64,000 bases of DNA. Source: Pyramidobacter sp. C12-8 (GTDB lineage Bacteria; Synergistota; Synergistia; Synergistales; Dethiosulfovibrionaceae). Numbering within the stretch: position 1 is the stretch's first letter; every line of letters begins with the position of its first letter. Below the pieces are notes generated by a model. The model was not told the DNA's origin and searched no databases. It saw only the letters and a program-made list of their open reading frames with translations. The DNA lies in contig NZ_MUHX01000001.1 of the NCBI RefSeq assembly GCF_002007215.1, positions 1-64,000 on the forward strand, in the 5' to 3' direction. Of this stretch, positions 7,171-15,483 are shown one piece after another. Both the position numbers and the translations under genes were made by a program.

Positions 7171-8352
7171 ATGATGGCAGACAGGCAGGACAGCGTCACA
7201 CGCGCTTCCGAAGCGGCCGTGGCCTTGCGCCGCGAGCTTCACCGTCACCCGGAACTTTCCTGGCGCGAGGTGGAGACGACGAAAAAAATCACCGCCCGGA
7301 TGGCGGAACTCGGCGTTTCCGTGATCAAAAAAGGATTCAAGGGCACTCAGTGCGGCCTCGTCGCCGAGATCAAGGGGGCCAAGCCCGGACCGACGCTGAT
7401 GATCCGCGCCGACATCGACGCGCTGCCCGTCGCCGAGGATCCGTCCCACGACGTCGCGTCCGAATGCGCGGGCGTCATGCACGCCTGCGGGCACGACGCC
7501 CACGCGGCTATCCTCGCCGGCGTCGTTCAGGTGGTGCAGGAGCACCGGGACGAACTTTGCGGCGCGGTGAGGTTCCTGTTCCAGCCCGCCGAGGAAGCGG
7601 GCCCCGGCTCCGGCGCGCCCGCGGTGATCGCCGACGGCGCGCTCGAAGGCGTCGACGCGATCATCGGCGAGCACGTGCAGAGCCAGATGCCGGCCGGTAA
7701 AATCGGCTGGAAGAAAGGGCCGATGATGGCCTCCGCCGACATCTGGGACATCGTCATCCGTGGCAAGGGCGGCCACGGCGCCAGCCCCCACCGCGCCGTC
7801 AATCCGATGCTCTGCGCGGCGGCCCTGGTGCCGGCGCTGACGGCCATCGCGCCGCAGGAAGTGAGCGCGCTCGAACCCGTTGTCGTCGGCATCGGCGCCA
7901 TCAAAGCCGGCGAAGCCCGCAACGTCATTCCCGATACCTGCACGATGTGCGGCACCGTGCGCTGCTCCGACATGGAAACGCGCGAAGCCATGCCCGAACG
8001 CTTCCACCGCATCGTCGACGGCATCGCCGCGGCGTGGAACTGCACGGCCGATCTGAAGTACGAAAAAGTCTATCCGGTCACCGTCAACGATCCCGACGTC
8101 ACCGACTGGATCCTGGACGTGGCGAAAGCCGAAGGGCTTGAGGATCGTCTTGTGGAACGCGAGTTCGCCATGGGATCCGAGGATTTCAGCTACTACGGCG
8201 AAAAAATCCCCGCCGCGTACTTCAACCTCGGCATGGGCACCGACACGCCGCATCACAGCGCCGAGTTCCGCGTCGACGACGCCGTCGTGCCGTTGGGCGT
8301 GAAGCTGCTGTCGGCGCTGGCGCTCGATTACGGCAAAAGCCGCGGGAAATAG
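7171..8352 (+). CDS. M20D-family amidohydrolase (N-acyl amino acid hydrolase type)
   Basis: The 393-residue metallopeptidase carries all the M20 amidohydrolase marks: RRELHRHPELSWRE (residues 23-36), MIRADIDALP near 75, the metal motif ACGHDAHAAIL near 105, FQPAEEAGPGSG near 138 with the catalytic Glu, the dimerisation/substrate loop GGHGASPHRAVNP near 200, and MGSEDFSYYG near 330. The family (IAA-amino acid hydrolase, hippurate hydrolase, HipO/AmaA type) cleaves N-acyl or N-aryl amino acids with zinc or manganese in the cytoplasm. It shares a probable operon with the upstream permease. AAAGGAG lies 10 bases before ATG 7171; the next codon is also ATG, so initiation could begin one residue later. 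Confidence 0.9.
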   Translation: MMADRQDSVTRASEAAVALRRELHRHPELSWREVETTKKITARMAELGVSVIKKGFKGTQCGLVAEIKGAKPGPTLMIRADIDALPVAEDPSHDVASECAGVMHACGHDAHAAILAGVVQVVQEHRDELCGAVRFLFQPAEEAGPGSGAPAVIADGALEGVDAIIGEHVQSQMPAGKIGWKKGPMMASADIWDIVIRGKGGHGASPHRAVNPMLCAAALVPALTAIAPQEVSALEPVVVGIGAIKAGEARNVIPDTCTMCGTVRCSDMETREAMPERFHRIVDGIAAAWNCTADLKYEKVYPVTVNDPDVTDWILDVAKAEGLEDRLVEREFAMGSEDFSYYGEKIPAAYFNLGMGTDTPHHSAEFRVDDAVVPLGVKLLSALALDYGKSRGK

Positions 8353-8383
8353 AAATTTTTCGCCTTTTGCCGCCGCGGGGCGC

Positions 8384-8412
8384 TTGTCAAATCGGCCGCG
8401 GCCTGCTAGACT
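8384..8412 (+). promoter_or_regulatory. promoter of thiC
   Basis: TTGTCA (8384-8389), a 17-bp spacer and TAGACT (8407-8412) end just upstream of the TPP aptamer. Confidence 0.6.
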
Positions 8413-8433
8413 GGTCCTGCATCAAACGAAGAG

Positions 8434-8518
8434 CGAACCGGGGAGCTTGCGTCACGCAGGCTGAGAGGGAACTGGCGTTCCGACCCGTGAACCTGTTGGG
8501 ATAATGCCCGCGGAGGAA
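8434..8518 (+). promoter_or_regulatory. TPP riboswitch (THI element)
   Basis: The conserved THI-box landmarks are present in order: GGGGAGC, the GCTGAGAGGGA pyrimidine-sensor segment, CGACCCGTGAACCTG, then GGATAATGCCCGCGGAGG. Binding of thiamine pyrophosphate should shut off the downstream thiC. Confidence 0.95.
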
Positions 8519-8536
8519 GACGCAGAAAAAAATGGA

Positions 8537-8576
8537 GGGAGCGGGCTCCGCACGAGGAGTCCGCTCCCTTGTTTTT
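8537..8576 (+). terminator. TPP riboswitch expression-platform terminator
   Basis: GGGAGCGGGCTCC pairs with GGAGTCCGCTCCC (13 bp, one G-T pair) and is followed by TTGTTTTT. It sits between the aptamer and the thiC start, so regulation is probably by premature termination. Confidence 0.85.
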
Positions 8577-8647
8577 CGTTCGGGCAAAAGCGCCGGTTCC
8601 GCGGAAAATCCGCTGTCCGCAGCGGAAGCAGGAAAGGAGTCCGTCAT

Positions 8648-9961
8648 ATGGAGCGAAATTACCACACGCAAATGGAAGCGGCGCGCCGCGGCATCGCCAC
8701 GCCGGAGATGGAGATCGTCGCGAAAAAAGAACGCCGCAGCGTTCGGGAACTGATGGGCTGGATGGCCGAAGGCACAGCCGTGATCCCCGCCAACCGCGGG
8801 CATCGGGGCCTCGACCCTAACGGCGTCGGCAGCATGCTCAAAACCAAGATCAACGTCAATCTCGGCGTCAGCCGCGACTGCAAGGACTACGACGTGGAAA
8901 TGCAGAAAGTCATGAGCGCCGTGAATATGGGCGCCGAAGCCATCATGGACCTGTCCAGCCACGGCGACACGCAGCCTTTCCGCCGCAAACTGTGCGGCGA
9001 GTGTCCCGCCATGATCGGCACCGTGCCCGTGTACGACGCGGTCATCCATTACCGGCGCGACCTCGCCACGCTCAGCGCTCAGGACTTCGTCGACGTGGTG
9101 CGCCTGCACGCGGAGGACGGCGTCGATTTCGTCACGCTCCACTGCGGCATCACGCGCAAGACCATCGAGCAGATCAGAAACTGCGGACGGGCGATGAACA
9201 TCGTCAGCCGCGGCGGCAGCCTCGTTTTCGTCTGGATGAGCATGACCGGCGAGGAAAATCCGTTCTACTCACATTTCGACGAGATCCTCGACATCTGCCG
9301 CGAGCACGACGTCACCATCAGCCTCGGCGACGCCTGCCGCCCCGGCTGTCTTGCCGACGCCACCGACGTCTGCCAGATCGAGGAGCTCGTCCGCCTCGGT
9401 GAATTGACCCGCCGCGCTTGGGCGAAGGACGTTCAGGTCATGGTCGAAGGCCCGGGGCACGTGCCGCTGGATCAGATCGCCGCCAACATGAAAGTGCAAC
9501 AGACCATCTGCCGGGGCGCGCCGTTCTACGTGCTCGGCCCCCTCGTCACCGACATCGCCCCCGGTTACGACCACATCACCGCCGCCATCGGCGGCGCGGT
9601 GGCGGCGGCCAACGGCGCGGCCTTCCTGTGCTACGTCACGCCCGCCGAACATCTGGCCCTGCCCAACGTGGACGACGTCAAACAGGGCATCATCGCCAGC
9701 CGCATCGCCGCCCACGCCGCCGACATCGCCAAGGGCATTCCCGGCGCGCGCGAGCAGGACGACCGCATGGCCGCGGCGCGGCGCAAGCTCGATTGGGACG
9801 CGCAGTGGCTGGAAGCCGTCGATCCGGAGACCGCCAAAGCCATCCGCGCAAGCCGGGCCCCCGAAGACGACCACAGCGAAACCTGCAGCATGTGCGGCAA
9901 ATTCTGCGCCGTGCGCAGCATGAACAAGGCGCTGGCCGGCGAGTACATCGACATTCTGTAA
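8648..9961 (+). CDS. thiC: phosphomethylpyrimidine synthase ThiC
   Basis: The 437-residue radical-SAM enzyme converts aminoimidazole ribotide to hydroxymethylpyrimidine phosphate in thiamine biosynthesis. Family signatures are NRGHRGLDPNGVG, CKDYDVEMQKVMSAVNMGAEAIMDLSSHGDT, MVEGPGHVPLDQI, and PFYVLGPLVTDIAPGYDHITAAIGGA. The cluster-binding cysteines sit at the extreme C-terminus (CSMCGKFC, residues 413-420, C-x2-C-x3-C). The length is that of the short ThiC type that lacks the N-terminal extension of the E. coli protein. The ATG at 8648 follows GGAAAGGAG. It is the only thiamine gene here and is regulated by the TPP riboswitch upstream. A strong terminator follows. Confidence 0.97.
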   Translation: MERNYHTQMEAARRGIATPEMEIVAKKERRSVRELMGWMAEGTAVIPANRGHRGLDPNGVGSMLKTKINVNLGVSRDCKDYDVEMQKVMSAVNMGAEAIMDLSSHGDTQPFRRKLCGECPAMIGTVPVYDAVIHYRRDLATLSAQDFVDVVRLHAEDGVDFVTLHCGITRKTIEQIRNCGRAMNIVSRGGSLVFVWMSMTGEENPFYSHFDEILDICREHDVTISLGDACRPGCLADATDVCQIEELVRLGELTRRAWAKDVQVMVEGPGHVPLDQIAANMKVQQTICRGAPFYVLGPLVTDIAPGYDHITAAIGGAVAAANGAAFLCYVTPAEHLALPNVDDVKQGIIASRIAAHAADIAKGIPGAREQDDRMAAARRKLDWDAQWLEAVDPETAKAIRASRAPEDDHSETCSMCGKFCAVRSMNKALAGEYIDIL

Positions 9962-9965
9962 AAAC

Positions 9966-10006
9966 GAGCCGCCGCGGGGACGCAAAAAGATCCCCCGCGG
10001 CGGCTC
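9966..10006 (+). terminator. rho-independent terminator after thiC
   Basis: GAGCCGCCGCGGGG pairs with CCCCGCGGCGGCTC. The stem is very strong, and the downstream T-tract is weak (GTTCGTT). Confidence 0.75.
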
Positions 10007-10082
10007 GTTCGTTGTCGAAAAGCGACACCTTATTTTCAGTCAATAGTTTGCAAAGAAGCGTCATCCGTCATTCCAAACCGAG

Positions 10083-10098
10083 TGTTCCACGTGGAACA
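10083..10098. promoter_or_regulatory. parS: parS-like ParB binding site 1
   Basis: Perfect 16-bp palindrome TGTTCCACGTGGAACA in the gap between thiC and the cytidylate-kinase-like gene. It matches the bacterial chromosomal parS pattern TGTTNCACGTGNAACA. Identical copies occur at 14529 and 52514. Confidence 0.85.
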
Positions 10099-10127
10099 TT
10101 TTGATTCGTCTTTGTCTGCGGCCAGTT

Positions 10128-10742
10128 TTACCCGAACCGCCGCGCGGTCTCGACGATCAGGGCCGCGGCGGCCTCGCAGCCGAAGGCGCTGCTGTTGAGT
10201 GTGAGGTGGTAGCGATGGATATGGCCCCATTTGCTGCCGGCGTAATACTGGTAGTGCTTGGAGCGGATCTTGTCGTTGCGCTGCACGGTTTTTTCGGCGC
10301 CCTCCGCGGGCAGACCGTATTCGCCGACGGCGCGGGCGACGCGGTCGGCCAGCGGCGCGTGGATGAACACGTTCAGGCAGTCGGTGCGGTCGCGCAGGAT
10401 GTAATCGGCGCAGCGCCCGACGATGACGCAGGGAGCTTTCTCGGCCAGTTCGCGGATGATCTTGCTCTGCAGGATGAAGAGGTTGTCCGAGGCGGGCAGT
10501 CCGTCGTTGATGAACATCGAGTTGGCGTAATAGCCGTTGGCGGCCAGGTTGAACAAATAGTTGGGCGTGACCTGCTCTTCGGTGTTTCTGATGTAATCGA
10601 TGGCAAAACCACTCTTCTTGGCGGCGAGGTCGATCAGGACCTTGTCGTAGAATCCGTACCCCAGCATTTGGGCAGTCCGTTCGCCGATGCTGCGTCCGCC
10701 GCTGCCGTATTCGCGACCGATGGTGATGATGCGTGCTGTCAT
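10128..10742 (-). CDS. cytidylate kinase-like family protein
   Basis: The 204-residue protein begins with a P-loop typical of the cytidylate-kinase-like family: ITIGREYGSGGRSIGERTAQMLGY (residues 5-28). It keeps APCVIVGRCADYILRD near residue 105 and the Arg-rich lid/core segment NDKIRSKHYQYYAG near 160. These proteins share the nucleoside monophosphate kinase fold, but most are of unknown substrate, and many anaerobes carry several copies besides the true Cmk. It is transcribed divergently from the lysA leader. No partner gene is evident. The ATG has GGCAGGAGGGA upstream on the minus strand, a good site. Confidence 0.85.
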   Translation of the reverse strand: MTARIITIGREYGSGGRSIGERTAQMLGYGFYDKVLIDLAAKKSGFAIDYIRNTEEQVTPNYLFNLAANGYYANSMFINDGLPASDNLFILQSKIIRELAEKAPCVIVGRCADYILRDRTDCLNVFIHAPLADRVARAVGEYGLPAEGAEKTVQRNDKIRSKHYQYYAGSKWGHIHRYHLTLNSSAFGCEAAAALIVETARRFG

Positions 10743-10978
10743 GTGAATCAGTCCCTCCTGCCTCTTGAGAATGGATTTTTACGCAGATCGTCCGGGAAAA
10801 ATGAGTGCAGCCACGGAATAAAGACCCTCTTCTTTATAATAAAATACCACAAACACCGCCTTTTTTCCAGTATCAGGCTGAAGCGACGGCGGTTTCGCCG
10901 CGGCGGCCGGGAAAAAACGCTTGCGAAAAATGGCTGTCGGAATTGACGGAACAGTGAAAAATTATTTCGATTTCGCCC

Positions 10979-11006
10979 TTGACAGACGGGAAACTGCGGT
11001 TATAAT
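10979..11006 (+). promoter_or_regulatory. promoter of the T-box/lysA transcript
   Basis: Perfect TTGACA (10979-10984) and perfect TATAAT (11001-11006), 16-bp spacer. Transcription should start near 11013, just before the T-box leader. Confidence 0.85.
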
Positions 11007-11012
11007 TTTCAG

Positions 11013-11296
11013 CAACAGATGAATAGGGATAAAGGCGATGAACCGGATCCCGTCGATTCGTCATTTTCACGGTGCCAGAGAGGAGATCCCACAGGCTGAA
11101 AGGGTTTCCGCGTGAAAGAATCCGGCGGGCAAGGCCCGGGGAGCTGGGATTGAAAAAGCGCATTCGACGCCGGAGTAGATTTCCCGGATTGACCCTCGTG
11201 ATCGGGTCCGAGCGGGATGCAGCGATGCGTCCAAGAAGGGTGGTACCGCGAGACTGATTTCAGGCTCGTCCCTACAGCGCGGGGACGAGCCTTTTT
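11013..11296 (+). promoter_or_regulatory. T-box riboswitch (probable lysine specifier) with terminator
   Basis: The leader has the T-box layout: a GATGAATAGGGAT start, a Stem I with an AGAGAGG segment (11077-11083), the invariant T-box AAGGGTGGTACCGCG (11236-11250), and a terminator GGCTCGTCCC/GGGACGAGCC with TTTTT (11263-11296). CCGGAT pairs with ATCCGG near the base of Stem I. The 3' side of the resulting internal loop reads GTG-AAA-GA, placing AAA (Lys, 11115-11117) as the specifier. This agrees with lysA downstream. The specifier assignment is my manual fold, not a covariance search. Confidence 0.85.
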
Positions 11297-11339
11297 GCTT
11301 CCCGCGCTGTCACGGTCCTCCCGGCAGGACGGCTGCGTT

Positions 11340-11420
11340 CAAGCAGGGTGGTACCGCGTGCCGAAAATGAGAAGCGCGTCCCTGTGTATTTGCGAAAAAT
11401 ACACAGGGACGCGCTTTTTT
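11340..11420 (+). promoter_or_regulatory. second T-box antiterminator/terminator module without Stem I
   Basis: A second copy of the T-box core (AGCAGGGTGGTACCGCG, 11342-11358) lies only about 45 nt after the first terminator. Its own terminator follows: an 18-bp stem beginning AGCGCGTCCCTGTGT, then TTTTT (11373-11420). There is no room for a specifier-bearing Stem I, so this is a partial duplication acting in series with the complete T-box. Confidence 0.8.
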
Positions 11421-11443
11421 ATGAACTTTTCCGAAGGGATGGG

Positions 11444-12754
11444 ATGACGATGAATCATTTGATCTGGGGCGGCTGCGATACGGTGACGCTGGCCGAACGA
11501 TACGGCACGCCGCTGTACGTGATGGACGAAACGATGCTGCGCGACCGCTGCCGGCGGCTGCGCGCCGCGGCAGCGGGGCGGAACGCGCGCGTCTGCTACG
11601 CCGGCAAGGCTTTTCTGAACGCCGCCATGGCCCGCCTGATCGACGAAGAAGGGCTGTGCCTCGACACCGTGTCGCCGGGCGAGTTCCATATCGCCTGCGC
11701 GGCGGGCTTCCCGACGGAGCGCGTGACGCTGCACGGCAACGCCAAGACGGAAGAGTTCCTCGCCGCCGGGCTGGAACGCGGCGTCGGCGCGGTGGCGGTC
11801 GACAGCGAAGACGAGCTGGCGCTGCTGGCGCGCCTCTGCGCGAAACGCGGCGCCCGGCAGAAGATCCTGCTGCGCCTCAGCCCCGGCATCGAGGCGCGTA
11901 CGCACCGTTCCATCCAGACGGCGCAGAAGGACTGCAAGTTCGGCGTGCCTCTGGCGCATCTGGAGCGCGCCGTGCGCTTCGCCCTCGGCGCGTCGGGGCT
12001 CGACCTGGCGGGGCTGCACGTCCACGTCGGCAGCCAGATCCGCGACGTCGAAACCTATCTGCGGGCGGCGGACCGCATGACGGAGATCATGCTGAAGCTG
12101 CGCGAAGCGACGGGCTTCGCGGCGCGCGAGCTCGACCTCGGCGGCGGCTTCGCCATTCCCGAGCGTCCCGGCGAGGCCGGAGCGCCGGCGGAACGCTTTG
12201 TCGCCGCCATCCTCGACCGCGTCGACGCGCGCTGCGCCGAGCTGGGTCTGGAGCGTCCCGAAGTCGCCTTCGAGCCGGGACGGTGGATAGCGGGCGAGGC
12301 GGGAATTACGCTCTACACGGTACAGGGCGTCAAGGAGATCCCCGGCGTGCGCACCTACGTGGCGGTGGACGGCGGCATGACGGACAACCCGCGCCCGCAG
12401 CTTTACCAGGCGGAATACGGGGTGCTCTTGGTCAACGACACGGAACGCCCCGCAGACCGCCGCGCCGCGATCGCCGGGCCGTGCTGCGAGACGGGCGACG
12501 TGCTGACGCTCGACACTCCCGTGCCGGAGCTGCGCCGCGGCGACGTGCTGGCCGTGCCGCTGACGGGCGCCTACAATTATTCCATGTTCAGCACCTACAA
12601 CTGCGCCCTGCGCCCCGCCGTGATCTTCGCCCGCGACGGACAGGCCCGCGTGGCGGTGCGCCGGCAGACGCTCGACGAGCTGCTGAGCGGTCAGCTGGAG
12701 TGGGCGGGGAATTCGCGGCGGAACGCCGCCGCTGGATCCGGTAAAACGGTATGA
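11444..12754 (+). CDS. lysA: diaminopimelate decarboxylase
   Basis: The 436-residue fold-type III PLP enzyme catalyses the last step of lysine synthesis, meso-diaminopimelate to L-lysine plus CO2. The PLP lysine is in VCYAGKAFLN near residue 50. HVHVGSQIRDVETY (near 190), LDLGGGFAIPE (near 225), FEPGRWI (near 275), GPCCETGDVL and GAYNYSMFSTYN complete the active site, including the Cys-Glu-Ser/Thr-Gly-Asp-like loop. I chose ATG 11444 after GAAGGGATGGG; ATG 11450 is also possible. The start lies about 23 bp after the second T-box terminator, so expression depends on readthrough at both terminators. A transporter follows after 31 bp, probably in the same operon. Confidence 0.95.
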   Translation: MTMNHLIWGGCDTVTLAERYGTPLYVMDETMLRDRCRRLRAAAAGRNARVCYAGKAFLNAAMARLIDEEGLCLDTVSPGEFHIACAAGFPTERVTLHGNAKTEEFLAAGLERGVGAVAVDSEDELALLARLCAKRGARQKILLRLSPGIEARTHRSIQTAQKDCKFGVPLAHLERAVRFALGASGLDLAGLHVHVGSQIRDVETYLRAADRMTEIMLKLREATGFAARELDLGGGFAIPERPGEAGAPAERFVAAILDRVDARCAELGLERPEVAFEPGRWIAGEAGITLYTVQGVKEIPGVRTYVAVDGGMTDNPRPQLYQAEYGVLLVNDTERPADRRAAIAGPCCETGDVLTLDTPVPELRRGDVLAVPLTGAYNYSMFSTYNCALRPAVIFARDGQARVAVRRQTLDELLSGQLEWAGNSRRNAAAGSGKTV

Positions 12755-12785
12755 GCCGATTTCGATTTTCGAGGAGGTCTTTGTG

Positions 12786-14462
12786 ATGTCTCACCGTCGA
12801 ATTTCTCTGGTGCTTTTCGTCGCGGCCGCTCTCGTGGCGGCGCTTTGCGGAACGGCGTGTGCCGCCGCGGACGAAGCGGCCTCGCCTTACTTCGGGGTTC
12901 TGTCGCTGCTGCCGCCTGTGGTCGCCATCGTGCTCTGCCTGACCACGCACGAGGTCATTCCCTCGCTGTTCGTCGGCAGCTGGATCGCCGGCACCATGGT
13001 CAACGGCTGGAATCCGATTTACGGTTTTGGCGCGGCCATCGAGAACATCTGGAACTCGCTCGGTGATCCGTGGGGCGCCCGCATCTTCATGACGTGCATC
13101 GTCATGAGCGGCATGGTCGGCGTCATGCAGGCGGGCGGCGGGGTGCGCGCCGCCGTCAACGCCCTGTCGCGCAAGGTCAGGAGCAGCCGCAGCGCCATGC
13201 TGTTCACCGAGCTGGCCGGGATCGTGATTTTTTTTGAGGACTACGTGACCGCCGCCGTGGTCGGCACGACGATGCGTCCCATTTCCGACAGCTACCGGGT
13301 GTCGAAGGAAAAACTGTCCTATCTCGTGGACAGCACGGCCGCTCCGGTGGCGGCCATCGCCGGCGTCTCGTCCTGGGTGGCCTATATGGTCGGCCAGATC
13401 GGCAAACAGTACGGCGAGCTCGGCATTCAGGGCAGCGCTTACAACACGTATCTTCGGTCCATCCCGTTCGTGTTCTACAATCTGATCGCTCTTCTGCTGG
13501 TGACGCTGGTGGTTCTGAGCCGCCGCGATTTTGGGCCGATGCTGGCCGCCGAGCGCCGCGCCCGCAGCACCGGCAAAGTCCTTCGCGACGGCGCCATGCC
13601 GTTGACGAGTGCGGCCGGAGATCCCGACCTCGAGCCGGCCGAAAACGCGCCCGACCGCGTCGTCAACTTCGTGCTGCCGGTCGTGTTTCTCGTGGTTTTC
13701 ATCGTCGGCATGCTGCTGGTCACGGGAGGTTTTCCAAAAGCGGGGCTGAGCGAAGCCATGGCCAACTCCGACAGCTCGCTGGCGCTGATCTACGGTTCTT
13801 ACGCCGCGGCGGTGATGACGCTGGCGCTGTTCCGTCTTCAGCGCGCGGCCAGCCTGAGCCGCCTGTTCCGCGGCTTTCTCAAGGGCGGCCAGGCGGTCTT
13901 CGTCGGTTCGATGATCCTCATCTACGCCTGGGGCATCAGCGCTTCGATCAAATCCGTCGGCACGGCGGCGTATCTCGTCTCGGTCACGAAGGACTTTCTC
14001 GCCCCCGGCTGGATCCCGCTGCTGACCTTCCTGACGGGCATGGTCATCTCCTTCTGCACAGGCACGTCCTACGGCACGATGGGAATCCTGATGCCTATCG
14101 TCGTGCCGCTGCTGGCCAAAGTTTCGGCCGCAGCCGGCATCGACGTGACGACCTACATGCTGCCCACCGTCGGCGCCGTGTTCGCCGGCGCCGTCTTCGG
14201 CGATCACTGCAGTCCCATCAGCGATACGACGATCATGTCGTCCATGTTCTGCGGCGCCGATCACATCGACCACGTCAAGACGCAGCTTCCTTACGCGCTT
14301 CTGGCGGGCGTGGGGGCGGCGGCAAGCTATCTCTGCATTGCCCTCGGCCTGAATCACTGGCTGTCGCTGGCAGTCGGGGCGGCGCTGGTCGCGGCGGCCT
14401 TCTTCGCCGTGTCCGGCCGCGTCGATGACTACGCTCCCGCCGGCGCCGAAACGCGGGATTGA
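12786..14462 (+). CDS. NhaC-family transporter, probable lysine transporter (LysW-like)
   Basis: The 558-residue protein has a signal-like first segment and about twelve further membrane spans. Its pattern is that of the NhaC antiporter superfamily: ELAGIVIFFEDYVTAAVVGTTMRPISD (near 140-165), LVDSTAAPVAAIAGVSSW, and the C-terminal ISFCTGTSYGTMGILMPIVVPL with FGDHCSPISDTTIMSS. Relatives in this family that sit behind lysine T-boxes or L-box riboswitches have been proposed as lysine importers (LysW). Here it directly follows a T-box-regulated lysA, so lysine uptake is more likely than sodium/proton exchange, though not proved by sequence. GAGGAGG precedes the start. GTG 12783 is an alternative initiation codon. 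Confidence 0.8.
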   Translation: MSHRRISLVLFVAAALVAALCGTACAAADEAASPYFGVLSLLPPVVAIVLCLTTHEVIPSLFVGSWIAGTMVNGWNPIYGFGAAIENIWNSLGDPWGARIFMTCIVMSGMVGVMQAGGGVRAAVNALSRKVRSSRSAMLFTELAGIVIFFEDYVTAAVVGTTMRPISDSYRVSKEKLSYLVDSTAAPVAAIAGVSSWVAYMVGQIGKQYGELGIQGSAYNTYLRSIPFVFYNLIALLLVTLVVLSRRDFGPMLAAERRARSTGKVLRDGAMPLTSAAGDPDLEPAENAPDRVVNFVLPVVFLVVFIVGMLLVTGGFPKAGLSEAMANSDSSLALIYGSYAAAVMTLALFRLQRAASLSRLFRGFLKGGQAVFVGSMILIYAWGISASIKSVGTAAYLVSVTKDFLAPGWIPLLTFLTGMVISFCTGTSYGTMGILMPIVVPLLAKVSAAAGIDVTTYMLPTVGAVFAGAVFGDHCSPISDTTIMSSMFCGADHIDHVKTQLPYALLAGVGAAASYLCIALGLNHWLSLAVGAALVAAAFFAVSGRVDDYAPAGAETRD

Positions 14463-14528
14463 AACGCGCGGCTCGCCCCAAGCGGACCGTAAGGACGCAG
14501 GAAACTGAATTTGACGAACGAACGATGA

Positions 14529-14544
14529 TGTTCCACGTGGAACA
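14529..14544. promoter_or_regulatory. parS: parS-like ParB binding site 2
   Basis: Perfect 16-bp palindrome TGTTCCACGTGGAACA, identical to sites 1 and 3, in the gap after the NhaC-family transporter gene. Confidence 0.85.
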
Positions 14545-14548
14545 TTTT

Positions 14549-14588
14549 GCGCGTCCCCCGATGACGGCCGAACCATCGGGGGACGCGC
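14549..14588 (+). terminator. rho-independent terminator of the lysA operon
   Basis: GCGCGTCCCCCGATG pairs perfectly with CATCGGGGGACGCGC around a 10-nt loop. No long T-tract follows, so it may be a weak terminator or a bidirectional insulator. Confidence 0.6.
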
Positions 14589-14733
14589 TGTCGGCGGGAT
14601 CTGCTCGGCATTCCGTTTTTTGGAACCGGCGCGGCGGACGCGCCGGGATCGCGGCGTGGTAAAATTGTCGGAAAGGACAATGTCCGTTTGCCGCCGTTCA
14701 TTTAGAATCGGCCCGGAGAGAGGAAGATAGCCC

Positions 14734-15483
14734 ATGGCCCTGATGTTCACGAAAAAATTCGCGGTCCCCCAGTCGGAGGTGACGCCCTGCCGCGCGCTGA
14801 AACCGTTTCACCTGCTGAACATGCTTCAGGACGCGGCGGACGGCGCCGTCGACGCCATGAATCCGCCGCCCGACTACTGGCGTTGCGGCTGCGCATGGAT
14901 GCTGCACCAGTATTCGATCCGCCTCGACCGGCCGCTGATGAGCGGCGACGCGGGCGCGATCAACACAGGGCACATGCCGTTGCGCGATCTCTATTCGGTG
15001 CGCCGCTTCCGGCTGCTCGACGGGCGGGGAAAGCAGACCGGGCTCGCCGACAGCATGTGGATCTTCGTCGATCTGGCCTCGCGGCGTCCCGTGCGGTTGA
15101 GCCGCCGCCTGCCGGAGGTGTTCATGGAAAAGGCCGAGGAGACGCCGTTCGAGCCGGTCTTCGTGGCGCCGAAAAGGCTGGAGCGCGCCGATCGGTCCGT
15201 GCGGCTGCACGTGCGTCTCGGCGAGCTGGACGCAAACGGCCACGTCAACAACGCCTATTATCTGAGCTGGGCCGCCGAAGCCGTGCCGCGCGAGGTCTAC
15301 ATGAGCTGCGGCCTCGTCGAGGCCGACATCCTCTACAAGCATGAAGCCGTCTACGGCATGGACCTGACGGTGACGACGCAGCAGGACGGCCTGGACTTCC
15401 GTCACGAGATCCGCAGCGACGGCGGCGAGCTGATCGCCCAGTTCTCGACGCGCTGGGCCGAAGTGGGGAGCGCGCGGCCATGA
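14734..15483 (+). CDS. acyl-ACP thioesterase
   Basis: The 249-residue protein is a double-hotdog acyl-ACP thioesterase of the FatA/bacterial TE family. The first hotdog spans about residues 1-130 and the second starts near RSVRLHVRLGELDANGHVNNAYYLSWAAEAVP (residues 150-185). That segment contains the Asp, Asn and His of the catalytic D-x-N-x-H-x-N motif. These enzymes release free fatty acids from acyl carrier protein in the cytoplasm. The ATG at 14734 follows a GAGAGAGGAAGA site. Its stop overlaps the start of the next gene (ATGA), so it is translationally coupled to a ROK-family kinase, an unexpected partner. Confidence 0.85.
   Translation: MALMFTKKFAVPQSEVTPCRALKPFHLLNMLQDAADGAVDAMNPPPDYWRCGCAWMLHQYSIRLDRPLMSGDAGAINTGHMPLRDLYSVRRFRLLDGRGKQTGLADSMWIFVDLASRRPVRLSRRLPEVFMEKAEETPFEPVFVAPKRLERADRSVRLHVRLGELDANGHVNNAYYLSWAAEAVPREVYMSCGLVEADILYKHEAVYGMDLTVTTQQDGLDFRHEIRSDGGELIAQFSTRWAEVGSARP

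Larger units (their letters stand above)
14463..14733. other. intergenic region with parS and terminator
   Basis: No gene is supported. The stretch contains the second parS site, a strong terminator for the lysA operon, and a small hairpin ATTGTC-N6-GACAAT (14664-14681) upstream of the thioesterase gene, which could be an operator or a leader hairpin. Confidence 0.6.

Noticed and set aside
6241-8256. 671-codon minus-strand frame opposite the permease and M20D genes
   Set aside because: Antisense to two clear families; histidine- and arginine-rich shadow of GC-rich codons.
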